41,846 nt of DNA from Thermoleophilia bacterium (GCA_025928435.1 JAICJM010000010.1:1-41846); one strand, 5' to 3'; positions 7,258 to 15,070 are shown, counted from the first letter of the stretch. Notes: generated from the sequence alone by a model not told the origin. Translations and numbers: made by a program.

Positions 7258-8371
7258 GCGCCTTGAAGTCCTGGTAGCTGTCCGTGAAGTACTGGGCGGA
7301 CTTGCCCGGGACGGCGACGTAGTACAGGTAGTCCTTGTGCGCGGGATGCGCGGCCGCCTGGAGCGAGGCGAGGCCCGGGTTGCAGATCGGCGTCGGCGGC
7401 AGGCCCTCGTGCCTGCGCGTGTTGTACGGCTCCGGGTCGTCGATGTCCGACTGGTGAATCGTCGCCGTCCACGACCCCAGGTGGTAGAGGATGGTCGCGT
7501 CGATCCCGAGCGCCATCCCCCGGTGCAGGCGGTTGTAGATCACCGCCGAGACCTTGGCGCGGTCGCCCGGCACCCTGGCCTCGCGCTCGATCATCGAGGC
7601 GATCCGCAGCACGTCGTACCGGGTCAGATTCTTCGACCGGGCGTAGGACATGTCGACCTGCGAGAAGGCGTTACGAAACGCGGCCAGCTGCTGGGCGACG
7701 AGCGCCGCGGCCGACTCGTGCGGCCGGATCTCGTACGTGGCCGGGAACATGAACCCCTCCATGTTCGCGTGGTGGCCGAAGCCCGCCGGGGGCACCGCCG
7801 CGCTGGCCGCCTTCGCGTACGCCGACTTGCTGATGCCGAGGCCCGCGACGGCGTCCTCGATCTGCGTGATGCGGTAGCCCTCGGGGATGACGAGTCGCGA
7901 GGCGCCGGCGTTGGGGCCCCCGTTCAGCTTCCCGATGATGGTGTCGTACCCGGTGCCCGCCTTGAAGGCGTACGTGCCGGCCTGAAAGTTCGAGCCCTGG
8001 CCCTGGGCGTTCGCGTAGTCGCCGAAGCGGCCGGAGTCGTCGATGATGCCCCGGTCCTGCAGCACCTCCGCGATGGCGGAGGCGTCGTCGCCCTTGGGGA
8101 TCACCACGGTGATGGCGGCCCCGTGCGGGTCGGCCGCGGGCGCCGTCGTCGGGCTCTTCGACGTGTCGAGCAGCCAGCCGCCCGCCCTCACGAGCCCGAC
8201 CACGGCCCCGATCAGGATGAGGATCAGGATCAGCCGGCGAGCCTGTGCAGATACCCCTCGAGGAGGTGGGCGGCGGCCACGGCGTCGTCCGTCCGGCGGC
8301 TCCCAGTCGAACCGCGCTCGGCCATCGTCGTCGTGAACCGCTCGTCGTACGTCTCGATCGGTATCGCGCAT
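7247..8371 (-). CDS. mltG: Endolytic transglycosylase MltG
   Basis: The 374-residue product is a membrane-anchored lytic transglycosylase of the MltG/YceG family, which cuts nascent peptidoglycan strands on the outer face of the membrane. A basic cytoplasmic tail (residues 1-43) precedes one membrane helix (about 45-67, RLILILILIGAVVGLVRAGG). The YceG domain follows, with the catalytic Glu in MIEREARVPGDR and the conserved YNRL and EGLPPTPICNPG motifs. The ATG at 8371 lies 142 bases inside ruvX. No ATG, GTG or TTG in this frame occurs between it and the membrane helix, so either the long overlap is real or a CTG is used. Neighbours alaS-ruvX and aroE match the usual actinobacterial order. Confidence 0.9.
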   Translation of the reverse strand: MRDTDRDVRRAVHDDDGRARFDWEPPDGRRRGRRPPPRGVSAQARRLILILILIGAVVGLVRAGGWLLDTSKSPTTAPAADPHGAAITVVIPKGDDASAIAEVLQDRGIIDDSGRFGDYANAQGQGSNFQAGTYAFKAGTGYDTIIGKLNGGPNAGASRLVIPEGYRITQIEDAVAGLGISKSAYAKAASAAVPPAGFGHHANMEGFMFPATYEIRPHESAAALVAQQLAAFRNAFSQVDMSYARSKNLTRYDVLRIASMIEREARVPGDRAKVSAVIYNRLHRGMALGIDATILYHLGSWTATIHQSDIDDPEPYNTRRHEGLPPTPICNPGLASLQAAAHPAHKDYLYYVAVPGKSAQYFTDSYQDFKAHGG

Positions 8372-8622
8372 CGAGCCTCCAGCTCGTGGATGAAGTCCTG
8401 CGTCTCCGCGGCCTGGCGGCCGTGCTCCCCCCGGAGCGTCAGCGGCATACCCACGACGATCCTATCGGGCTGGAGCTCCGCGATCTGCCGGAGCATGCGT
8501 CCCATCCCCTCCCCGGAGCGGACGCGCTCGACCACCGTGACGGGCCGCGCCAGCACGCCGGTCTCGTCGCTCACGGCCAGACCTGTGCGCGCGCGGCCGT
8601 AGTCAACCGCGAGCACCTTCAT
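8230..8622 (-). CDS. ruvX: YqgF/RuvX Holliday junction resolvase-like nuclease
   Basis: The 130-residue protein has the RNase H-like fold signature DYGRARTGLAVSD at residues 7-19, YDERFTTTMAE in the middle and DDAVAAAHLLEGYL at the C-terminus, supplying the acidic metal-binding residues. Members of this family process pre-16S rRNA and may resolve DNA junctions. Length matches the family (about 130-150). The ATG overlaps the alaS stop in an ATGA junction, so it is translationally coupled to alaS. Its 3' third is also read in a second frame as the N-terminus of mltG. Confidence 0.93.
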   Translation of the reverse strand: MKVLAVDYGRARTGLAVSDETGVLARPVTVVERVRSGEGMGRMLRQIAELQPDRIVVGMPLTLRGEHGRQAAETQDFIHELEARCAIPIETYDERFTTTMAERGSTGSRRTDDAVAAAHLLEGYLHRLAG

Positions 8623-11198
8623 CCGGGCGTTCCCGCCAGCTGCTCCCGGATCCGGTCGGCGGCGGCCCTGACCGCGGCCTCGAGCTGCGACGCGTCCGAG
8701 CCGCCGGCGCGCGCGAGCGCCGCCTTGCCCCCGCCGCCGCCCGAGACGATCGGCGCGACCTCGCGGATGACGTCGACGGCCGAGAGCCCGCGCTCCTGGG
8801 CGCCGGCGTCGAAGGCGGCCAGCAGGTGCGCCTTCCCGCCGGCGTTCCCGCCCAGCACCGCGGCGGCCGGCGACAGCCTGGAGCGCACCCTGTCGGAGAG
8901 CTGGAGCAGCCGGTCGGCGTCGGCGCCGTCGATCACGTCGGCCACGATCCAGACGCCGGACTCCTCCGAGGCGCGGTCGATCAGCCCGTCGTCACCGCCG
9001 TTGGCCGACGCGGCGGGCGGCGCCTGCCGGGCGGCCTTGCGCAGCTCGGCCTCGAGCTCGCCCACGCGGGCACGCAGGCGGGCGGCCTCGGCGGCCTCGT
9101 CGCGCAGGTGCTCGAGCGCCGCGGAGGCGGTGAGGGCCTCGATCCGGCGCACGCCCTGGGACGAGCTCGTCTCGCGCGTCAGCACGAAGGCGCCGATCTC
9201 GGCGGTCGAGCGCACGTGGGTGCCGCCGCACAGCTCGCGCGAGACCTCGGGGATCTCGACGACGCGGACGTGCTCGCCGTACTTCTCGCCGAACAGCATC
9301 ATGGCGCCGAGCTCGCGGGCGTGCTCGTGCGTGGTCACGAAGATGTGCAGCGGGTGGTTGGCCACGATGTGGTCGTTCACGATCGCCGTGACGCGCGCGA
9401 CCTCCTCGTCGGTCATGGGAGCCCCGTGGCGGAAGTCGAAGCGCAGCTTGTCGGGGCCGACGTAGGAGCCGGCCTGGGTGACGTGGTCGCCCAGCACCTC
9501 GCGCAGGGCGGCGTGCAGCAGGTGGGTGGCCGTGTGGTTGGCCATCGTCGGCCGCCGTGCCTCAGCGTCGACGTGCGCGCGAACGCGCTCGCCGGGGTGC
9601 AGGTCGCCCTGCTCGAGCCGGGCCACGACCACCTGGTCGTCGTCGACGCGGACGACGTCCTCGACCACGGCGCGGGCGGCGTCGGTCTCGATCCAGCCGT
9701 GGTCGGCCACCTGGCCGCCGCCGCGGGCGTAGAACGGCGAGGAGCGCAGCTTGACGAGGGCGGAGCCGTCGCCGCGGTCGTGCAGCGCCCCCACCTGGGT
9801 CGTCACGTCCAGCCGCTCGTAGCCGACGAACTCGGCCGTGAAGTCGCTGCGCAGCTCGGAGGTGTCCACCCGCCCCCCGGCGGCCGCGCGGGCGCGGTCG
9901 CGCTGCTGGTCCATCAGCTCGGCGAAGCCGGCTTCGTCGACGGCCTTGCCGTGTTCGGCCGCGATCTCGACCGTCAGCTCGATCGGGAAGCCGTAGGTGT
10001 CGTGGAGGCGGAAGGCGTCGGCGGCGGGCACCTCCGAGGCCGTGTCGGCGAGCAGCTCGTCGAGCAGCTTGCCGCCCGTCTCGAGCGTCCGCGAGAAGCG
10101 CTCCTCCTCGGCCTCGAGCTCGGCGGCGACGCGCGCCTGCTCGCGGCGCAGCTCGGGATGAGCATCGCCGAGCAGCTCGACCACGCGCGCGTGCAGGCGG
10201 CTGGCGAACCGGTCTTCGAGGCCGATCCGGCGGCCGTGCTGGACGGCGCGGCGGATCACCCGCCGCAGCACGTAGCCGCGACCCTCGTTTGACGGCTCGA
10301 TGCCGTCGGTGGCGAGGAAGCTCATGGCCCGGCCGTGGTCGGCGAGCACCTTGAGCGCCTTCGTCTCGGCGGCGGTGCGGCCGTACTTCGCCCCGCTCCA
10401 GCCCTCGACGACCTCGATCAGGTCGCCGAACGCGTCGGTGAGGTAGGCGCTTTCGACGCCCTGCGCCAGCATCGTGACGCGCTCGAGCCCGGCGCCCGTG
10501 TCGATGCTTGGGTGCGGGAGCGGCTCGAGCGAGCCGTCGTCGAGCATGTTGTACTGCATGAACACGAGGTTCCAGAACTCGATGAAGCGGTCGCAGTCGC
10601 AGTCGGGTCCGCACTCCGGCCGGCCGCACCCGAACTCGGCCCCGCGGTCGTAGTGCAGCTCCGAGCACGGGCCGCAGGGGCCCACGGGGCCGGCCTGCCA
10701 GAAGTTGTCGCTGCCGAGGCGCAGGATCCGCTCGGCGGGCACGCCGACGCCGAGCCAGAGGTCGACGGCCTCGTCGTCGGCCGGCACCTTGTCGTCGCCC
10801 CGGTAGACGGTGGCCCACAGGCGGTCGGGGTCGAACCCGAAGCCCTGCGGCGAGGTGACGAGCGTCCAGGCCTGGTCGACGGCGAAGTCCTTGAAGTAGT
10901 CGCCGATCGAGAAGTTGCCGAGCATCTCGAAGAAGGTCAGATGGTGGGCGGTGCGGCCGACCTCGTCGATGTCGACGGTGCGAAAGCACTTCTGCACGGT
11001 CACCAGCCGCCTGCCCGGCGGCTCGTCGAGGCCGAGGAAGTACTGCTTGAGCGGCTGCATCCCGGCCGTGGTGATGAGGACGCTCTGGTCCCAGTCGGGC
11101 GGGACCAGCGACCCGCTCGGGAGCTGCTGGTGCCCCGTGGCGCCGAAATGGTCGACGAATCGCCGGCGGATCTCGTGGGAGCGCATCTGCGAGGCCAT
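8619..11198 (-). CDS. alaS: Alanyl-tRNA synthetase
   Basis: The 859-residue enzyme charges tRNA-Ala. The class II catalytic domain is N-terminal (TTAGMQPLKQYFLG, then FRTVDIDEVGRTAHHLTFFE). It includes a cysteine-rich insert, FGCGRPECGPDCDCDRF, common in many bacterial AlaRS proteins. The editing domain has the zinc-binding HTATHLLHAAL and ELCGGTHVRS motifs. The C-Ala/DHHA1 region closes the protein (VSGGGGGKAALARAGG). Two starts are possible: ATG 11198 (MASQM) and ATG 11186 (MRSHEIRRRF). A -10-like TAGAAT overlaps the first ATG and lies 10 bases before the second, and neither has a ribosome site. The 11186 start, with a leader of only a few bases, is therefore attractive. It is divergent from the GroES-like gene across 24 bases. 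Confidence 0.95.
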   Translation of the reverse strand: MASQMRSHEIRRRFVDHFGATGHQQLPSGSLVPPDWDQSVLITTAGMQPLKQYFLGLDEPPGRRLVTVQKCFRTVDIDEVGRTAHHLTFFEMLGNFSIGDYFKDFAVDQAWTLVTSPQGFGFDPDRLWATVYRGDDKVPADDEAVDLWLGVGVPAERILRLGSDNFWQAGPVGPCGPCSELHYDRGAEFGCGRPECGPDCDCDRFIEFWNLVFMQYNMLDDGSLEPLPHPSIDTGAGLERVTMLAQGVESAYLTDAFGDLIEVVEGWSGAKYGRTAAETKALKVLADHGRAMSFLATDGIEPSNEGRGYVLRRVIRRAVQHGRRIGLEDRFASRLHARVVELLGDAHPELRREQARVAAELEAEEERFSRTLETGGKLLDELLADTASEVPAADAFRLHDTYGFPIELTVEIAAEHGKAVDEAGFAELMDQQRDRARAAAGGRVDTSELRSDFTAEFVGYERLDVTTQVGALHDRGDGSALVKLRSSPFYARGGGQVADHGWIETDAARAVVEDVVRVDDDQVVVARLEQGDLHPGERVRAHVDAEARRPTMANHTATHLLHAALREVLGDHVTQAGSYVGPDKLRFDFRHGAPMTDEEVARVTAIVNDHIVANHPLHIFVTTHEHARELGAMMLFGEKYGEHVRVVEIPEVSRELCGGTHVRSTAEIGAFVLTRETSSSQGVRRIEALTASAALEHLRDEAAEAARLRARVGELEAELRKAARQAPPAASANGGDDGLIDRASEESGVWIVADVIDGADADRLLQLSDRVRSRLSPAAAVLGGNAGGKAHLLAAFDAGAQERGLSAVDVIREVAPIVSGGGGGKAALARAGGSDASQLEAAVRAAADRIREQLAGTPG

Positions 11199-11202
11199 TC
11201 TA
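11197..11202 (-). promoter_or_regulatory. Putative -10 of alaS overlapping its first ATG
   Basis: On the minus strand TAGAAT shares two bases with the ATG at 11198 and ends 10 bases before the in-frame ATG at 11186. The surrounding CCCCCGGTAGAATGGC recurs exactly before the gene that starts at 19090. If this is the -10, transcription starts downstream of 11198 and the true AlaRS start is 11186. Confidence 0.45.
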
Positions 11203-11210
11203 CCGGGGGG

Positions 11211-11216
11211 TATCCT
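11211..11216 (+). promoter_or_regulatory. -10 element of leaderless GroES-like gene
   Basis: TATCCT is followed by exactly 6 bases and then the ATG at 11223. This places the transcription start at the A of the start codon. The whole alaS/GroES divergent gap is only 24 bases, so both promoters must extend into the coding regions. Confidence 0.55.
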
Positions 11217-11222
11217 TACCCC

Positions 11223-11540
11223 ATGCACGGCGACGACACCCTGGAGCGCTTCGAGCACGCCCACAGCGGCGGCCCGGGATCGATCGAGCCGCTCGACCAT
11301 TTCGTCCTGGTCGAGCCGGTCGACGACGAGACCGAGACGAACGCCGGGCTGATCATCCCCGCGAGCAGCGACGCGTCGTGCGTGTCCGGGGTCGTGGTGG
11401 CGATCGGCGAGGACGTGCACGGCGTCGCGCCGGGCGACAAGGTGCTCTATCCGCGCGGCGCGGGCTTCGAGCTGGCGCCCTCGGGCGAGCCGAAGCGGCT
11501 GATCGACCGCCGCGAGCTGATCGCCCGCATCACGGACTGA
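11223..11540 (+). CDS. GroES/Cpn10-like protein, divergent
   Basis: The 105-residue product has a Cpn10 fold signature. It runs LDHFVLVEPVDDETETNAGL, then IIPASSDASCVSGVVVAIG, GVAPGDKVLYPRGAGFEL and finally ELIARI, matching the order of strands in GroES. A 20-residue acidic/His N-terminal extension precedes the domain. Sequence in the mobile-loop region (NAGLIIPAS) is kept, so binding to a chaperonin is possible. No groEL is nearby, whereas the housekeeping groES is usually next to groEL. This is probably a second, specialised co-chaperonin paralog. Downstream lies a cluster of palindromic repeats shared with the convergent small gene. Confidence 0.75.
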   Translation: MHGDDTLERFEHAHSGGPGSIEPLDHFVLVEPVDDETETNAGLIIPASSDASCVSGVVVAIGEDVHGVAPGDKVLYPRGAGFELAPSGEPKRLIDRRELIARITD

Positions 11541-11550
11541 CGCACCAGAC

Positions 11551-11561
11551 GGGTCAGACCC
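11551..11561. repeat. Short palindrome GGGTCAGACCC
   Basis: Eleven-base palindrome just after the GroES-like stop codon. It is a shorter form of GGGGTCTGACCCC, which is found 70 bases further on. It belongs to the palindrome cluster 11551-11653. Confidence 0.7.
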
Positions 11562-11590
11562 TCTTGGCGGGTGGATCCACGTGAATACAA

Positions 11591-11603
11591 GGTGCCTGGC
11601 ACC
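11591..11603. repeat. Palindrome GGTGCCTGGCACC
   Basis: Thirteen-base palindrome with a single central base, the same architecture as the GGGGACTGTCCCC family (6-base arms around one base). An imperfect relative (GGTGCCTGG followed by GGCT) is seen near 14950. Confidence 0.75.
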
Positions 11604-11620
11604 GGTTATGCACCGCCGCC

Positions 11621-11653
11621 CTGAATAAACGGGGTCTGACCCCGTTTATTCAG
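11621..11653. terminator. 33-base palindrome, probable bidirectional terminator
   Basis: The segment is a perfect palindrome apart from its single central base. Outer arms are CTGAATAAAC and GTTTATTCAG and the core is GGGGTCTGACCCC. As RNA it forms a 14-16 bp stem from either strand, with A/U-rich outer arms. It lies between the convergent GroES-like gene and the 11657 gene, 3 bases from the latter's stop, where a shared terminator is expected. Confidence 0.65.
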
Positions 11654-11656
11654 CGG

Positions 11657-11908
11657 TTAGGGGTTGGCGGCCTGGCGGTAGTCCTCCTCGACCTCGGCCG
11701 AGCGGCGCTCGGCCGCCTGGCGCCCCTCGTGGGCGGCGGCGCGCAGGTCGTCGGGGAGGGTGCGCAGGTCTTCGGAGAGACGTCCCGGCAGCTCGCGCAG
11801 CACCTCGCCGACGCTGCGCTGCTCGGTCTCGGCCACGTTCTGGGCCCGCTTGTAGAGCGCCGCCCCGGCCGCCGACAGGACGACCGAGAGGGCCAGTCCC
11901 CGCCTCAA
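11657..11908 (-). CDS. Small membrane-anchored helical protein
   Basis: The 83-residue product has one N-terminal hydrophobic segment (LALSVVLSAAGAALYK, residues 5-20), then a charged, probably helical domain (RAQNVAETEQRSVGEVLREL, later QAAERRSAEVEEDYRQAANP). Start is a TTG at 11908 that overlaps the DUF948 stop as TTGA, with a G-rich stretch just upstream. A GTG six bases earlier is in a different frame. In actinobacteria a small protein of this size commonly follows the DUF948 gene upstream of alaS. Function is unknown; the design resembles YtxH-like membrane-associated stress proteins, but this is only a resemblance in layout. Confidence 0.7.
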   Translation of the reverse strand: MRRGLALSVVLSAAGAALYKRAQNVAETEQRSVGEVLRELPGRLSEDLRTLPDDLRAAAHEGRQAAERRSAEVEEDYRQAANP

Positions 11909-12300
11909 ACCACGCCCCCGCGCTGGTCGCGCTTGTTCTTGAAGACCCCGAAGCCGTGCGAGATGCCCGCCGTCACGCCCGACACCGCCCGGAAGGGCTT
12001 CGAGATCGCCTCGGAGACCGTCCGCACGGTCGCGTCGACCTTGGCCGTCGCGTCCGTTGCCGAGTCGGTGATGCGGCCGACCTTGTCGAGCTCCTCGTTC
12101 ACGTGGTCGAGCGAGGTCGACACCTTGGCGAGCATCGGGACGAGCTCCTTCATCAGCCCGTCGATCATCGCGTTCACCCGTCCGAGCGTCGACCCGGCCC
12201 GGATCAGCGCGAAGCACAAGCCCACGCCGGTGAGCACGAGAAAGAGGGCCAGCGCGTAGCGCCAGACGTCGGACGAGGTGGCGAGAAGGGCGATGTGCAT
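11905..12300 (-). CDS. DUF948 family membrane protein
   Basis: The 131-residue protein has one membrane helix at residues about 13-35 (WRYALALFLVLTGVGLCFAL). A long amphipathic region follows (DGLMKELVPMLAKVSTSLDH, VNEELDKVGRITDSATDATA), typical of DUF948. This looks like a membrane-tethered coiled coil with a positively charged end (VFKNKRDQRGG). Role unknown. The gene is preceded on the minus strand by a TAGGAT hexamer (12328-12333) and an AGGGAG ribosome site ending 4 bases before the ATG. It is thus one of the few leadered genes in the block. It overlaps the next gene by 4 bases. Confidence 0.82.
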   Translation of the reverse strand: MHIALLATSSDVWRYALALFLVLTGVGLCFALIRAGSTLGRVNAMIDGLMKELVPMLAKVSTSLDHVNEELDKVGRITDSATDATAKVDATVRTVSEAISKPFRAVSGVTAGISHGFGVFKNKRDQRGGVV

Positions 12301-12327
12301 GCGGCTCCCTGAGGTCGGGGGGAACCT

Positions 12328-12333
12328 ATCCTA
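12328..12333 (-). promoter_or_regulatory. -10 element for the DUF948 unit
   Basis: Minus-strand TAGGAT lies 27 bases before the ATG at 12300. With the AGGGAG site at 12305-12310 it gives a leader of about 20 bases. It falls in the 41-base spacer after mnmA. Confidence 0.4.
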
Positions 12334-12341
12334 TCCGGCCG

Positions 12342-13763
12342 TCAGGGGGCGATCACGCCCGCGCCGACCACCGCGTCGTCGTCGTAGAGGACCGCGGTCT
12401 GACCCGGCGCGACGCCCGCAACGGGCTCGTCCAGATCGAGCGTGAACCCCTCCCCGCCGGGCCGCACGGTCGCCCACACCGGGTCAGTGCGGTAGCGCAG
12501 CTTGGCCTGCACCCGCGAGGCCGGCGCGAGCAGCCGGCCGGGCGTCACCCGCACGGTGCGCCGCTCGAGCTGCGCGCGCGGGCCGACCACGACCCGCCCC
12601 CGACCGGCCTGCACCTCGAGCACGTAGAGCGGCCCGCCCGCGGCGACGCCGATCCCGCGCCGCTGGCCGGGCGTGAAGCGGTGCACGCCGGCGTGCCGCC
12701 CGAGCGTGCGGCCGCCGGTGTCGACGATCTCGCCCGCCCGGCCCGCGCCTCCGTGCCGCTCCAGGAAGGCGCGGTGGTCGCCGCCGCCGACGAAGCACAC
12801 GTCCTGGCTCTCGGGCCGCCGGGCAGCCTCCAGGCCGGCGGAGCCCGCCTCGGCCCGCGTCTGGGCCTTCGTCTGCTCGCCGAGCGGAAACCAGCACCGC
12901 TCGAGGATCTCCGCCGGCACCGACGCGAGCATGTACGACTGATCCTTGGCCGGATCGGCGCCGCGGGCGAGCAGCGTCCGCCCGTCCCGCCGCCGCACCC
13001 GCGCGTAGTGGCCCGTCGCGACCCGGGGAGCGCCCACCCGGTCGGCGAACCCGGCCAGCGCGGCGAACCGGAAGCCGCCGTTGCAGCGCACGCACGGGTT
13101 CGGGGTGAGGCCGGCCCGGAACCCGCCCAGGAAGTCGTCGACGACGTCGCGCCGGAACTCTTCGCGCAGGTCGAGCCCGAAGTGCGGCACGCCGAGCGCA
13201 TGGCACGCGGCCCGGGCCGCTCGCACCGACCGCGGCGAGCAGCAGGCCCGCTCCCCGTCCGGCGCGCCCGGGTCGATCCACAGCCGCAGCGTGACGCCGA
13301 CCGGCTCGAGCCCGGCCTCCACCGCCTTCAGGAGCGCGACGGCCGAATCGACCCCGCCGGACATGGCGACGGCGACGCGGCCCTCGGCGGCCGGAACCTC
13401 GGCCCGGGCGACCGCCGCGGCCAGCGCCGCGTGCAGGGCGTCGACCGCGACGGCGACGCACGCGCGGCTGCCCTCCGGCGGCGCGAGCTCCGCCTCGAGC
13501 TCGCTGCACCCGATCGTCGCCGCGGCGAGCAGGTCGCGGCCCTCGGCGAGCCGGCAGGCGAGCTCCGCGGCCGCGGTGCCGTGCGGGCACGCGAAGGTGC
13601 GGTGGCGCGCGGCGGCGATGCGGGTGCCGGCGAAGGCGAGCTCGATCCGGATCGCGTCCCCGCACGCCGGGTTGCCGGCCTCGCCGGCGATTCCGCCTGG
13701 CGCGGCGCCTGCATGGCGCGGCGACAGGGCAAGCTCGACGGCGGCGGCCGAGTACACCGTCAC
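12342..13763 (-). CDS. mnmA: IscU-like scaffold fused to tRNA 2-thiouridylase MnmA
   Basis: The 473-residue chain joins two domains. Residues 1-118 resemble the NifU-N/IscU scaffold with all three cluster-ligand cysteines in place: Cys34 in GNPACGD, Cys59 in TFACPHGTAAA and Cys102 in RACVAVAVDALHAAL. Residues about 128-473 are MnmA, which thiolates U34 of Lys, Glu and Gln tRNAs. It has PP-loop SGGVDS at 135-140, catalytic cysteines in TPNPCVRCN and SQDVCFVGG, and GHYARV. The start is a GTG overlapping the cysteine desulfurase stop (GTGA), so both are made together. The layout implies direct sulfur transfer desulfurase to scaffold to thiolase, or an Fe-S-dependent MnmA. The fusion is visible as one uninterrupted frame. 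Confidence 0.9.
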   Translation of the reverse strand: MTVYSAAAVELALSPRHAGAAPGGIAGEAGNPACGDAIRIELAFAGTRIAAARHRTFACPHGTAAAELACRLAEGRDLLAAATIGCSELEAELAPPEGSRACVAVAVDALHAALAAAVARAEVPAAEGRVAVAMSGGVDSAVALLKAVEAGLEPVGVTLRLWIDPGAPDGERACCSPRSVRAARAACHALGVPHFGLDLREEFRRDVVDDFLGGFRAGLTPNPCVRCNGGFRFAALAGFADRVGAPRVATGHYARVRRRDGRTLLARGADPAKDQSYMLASVPAEILERCWFPLGEQTKAQTRAEAGSAGLEAARRPESQDVCFVGGGDHRAFLERHGGAGRAGEIVDTGGRTLGRHAGVHRFTPGQRRGIGVAAGGPLYVLEVQAGRGRVVVGPRAQLERRTVRVTPGRLLAPASRVQAKLRYRTDPVWATVRPGGEGFTLDLDEPVAGVAPGQTAVLYDDDAVVGAGVIAP

Positions 13764-14896
13764 ACCGCCGCGGCGACGCCCTCGAGGCCGCCCCGGCGCA
13801 ACCGGCCGGCGCAGGCCCTGAACGCGGCCGCGAACCCGTCCACCTCGGCCTCGGTCGTGCCGATGCCGAGCGAGACGCGCACCACGCTGCGGGCATCCTG
13901 CGCCGACATGCCCTGGGCGACGAGGACGTGGCTCGGCTCCGCATCGCCCGCCGCGCAGGCCGAGCCCGCGGCAACGGCGTAGCCCTCGCGGTCGAGCGCC
14001 AGCACGAGCAGCTCGGCGCGGATCCCGGGCACGAGCGCGAGCAGGTGTCCCGGGAGCCGCTCGGCGCCCGCCGACACGACGGTGATCCCGTCCGCGAGCG
14101 CCGCCTCGAGCCGCGCGCGCAGCGCGGCCCGGCGGTCGTCCGCGGCCCGCGTCGCGGCGAGTGCGGCCGCGAAGCCGACGGCGCCGGGGATGTTCTCGGT
14201 GCCGGAGCGCAGGCCGCCCTCCTGGCCCCCGCCCCACACGAGCGGCGGGATCCGGCCCGGGCTCCGGGCCACCAGGCAGCCGACACCCTTCGGGCCGCCG
14301 AGCTTGTGGGCCGACAGCGCGAGCGACTCGGCGCCCGACGAGCGCAGCCCGACCGGGAACGACGCGGCCGCCTGCACGGCGTCGCAGTGGAACGGGACAC
14401 CGCGCTCGGCGGCGGCCGCCGCCAGCCGCTCGACCGGCTGGACGGCCCCGGTGACGTTGTTCGCCCACATGACCGCCGCCAGGCGGTCGCCGGGGCGCAG
14501 CAGGCGCTCGAACTCGTCGGCGGCGACCACCCCATCGCCGTCGACCGGCGCCCAGGCGACCTCGAACCCGCGCCGCTCGAGCTCGCGGACCGACTCGCGC
14601 ACGGCCGGATGCTCGATCGCGCTCACGACCAGCCGGCCCGGCGCCGGCCCGGCCAGCCCGAACACCGCCTGGTTGTCCGCCTCCGAGCCGCCGGAGGTGA
14701 GCACGACCTGGGCCGGCTCGGCATCGAGCAGCCCGCCGAGGGTCGCGCGGGCGTCGTCGAGCGCCGCCCGCGCCGCGCGGCCGTGGGCGTGCGGCTCGGA
14801 CGCGTTCCCGAACCGCTCGGACAGGTACGGCTCCATCGCCTCCCGCGCCTCGGGGCCGAGAGGGGTGGTCGCCGCGTGGTCGAGGTAGACGCTCAC
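13760..14896 (-). CDS. Cysteine desulfurase (IscS/NifS family)
   Basis: The 378-residue PLP enzyme takes sulfur from cysteine as a protein persulfide. It begins MSVYLDHAATTPLGPEAREA, has TSGGSEADNQAVFG, the PLP lysine in LSAHKLGGPKGVG and the mobile-loop nucleophile in AGSACAAGDAEPSHVL. The C-terminal RVSLGIGTTEAEVD is also typical. Start is a GTG at 14896 chosen because the family begins here; upstream residues in the frame are encoded by the palindrome pair. The gene is coupled by a GTGA overlap to the IscU-MnmA fusion, so its sulfur is probably used for tRNA thiolation and perhaps Fe-S assembly. Confidence 0.93.
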   Translation of the reverse strand: MSVYLDHAATTPLGPEAREAMEPYLSERFGNASEPHAHGRAARAALDDARATLGGLLDAEPAQVVLTSGGSEADNQAVFGLAGPAPGRLVVSAIEHPAVRESVRELERRGFEVAWAPVDGDGVVAADEFERLLRPGDRLAAVMWANNVTGAVQPVERLAAAAAERGVPFHCDAVQAAASFPVGLRSSGAESLALSAHKLGGPKGVGCLVARSPGRIPPLVWGGGQEGGLRSGTENIPGAVGFAAALAATRAADDRRAALRARLEAALADGITVVSAGAERLPGHLLALVPGIRAELLVLALDREGYAVAAGSACAAGDAEPSHVLVAQGMSAQDARSVVRVSLGIGTTEAEVDGFAAAFRACAGRLRRGGLEGVAAAV

Positions 14897-14908
14897 GGTG
14901 GGAAAACC

Positions 14909-14941
14909 GGGGACTGTCCCCGGCGGGCGGGGACAGTCCCC
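14909..14941. repeat. Inverted pair of 13-bp palindromes upstream of cysteine desulfurase
   Basis: GGGGACTGTCCCC (14909-14921) and GGGGACAGTCCCC (14929-14941) are separated by 7 bases. The pair occupies the region just before the GTG at 14896. It may end transcription from aspS or be a mobile insertion. The rest of the 174-base gap (14942-15070) shows no gene; no tRNA could be folded by eye. Confidence 0.85.
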
Positions 14942-15070
14942 TTGAACGCCGGTGCCTGGGGCTCGGCTATCGGCCACTCTCTGGATGCTTCGACCGCTTC
15001 GACCTCGCCCCGGCGCTGGAAGTGTTCGCACGACGAAAATGTGGTGCGCGGTACGAAATGGCGCCGGCGT

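Noticed and set aside
14942..15070. Possible tRNA gene between cysteine desulfurase and aspS
   Set aside because: No cloverleaf or T-arm consensus could be built by eye, despite a GCTTCGA repeat.
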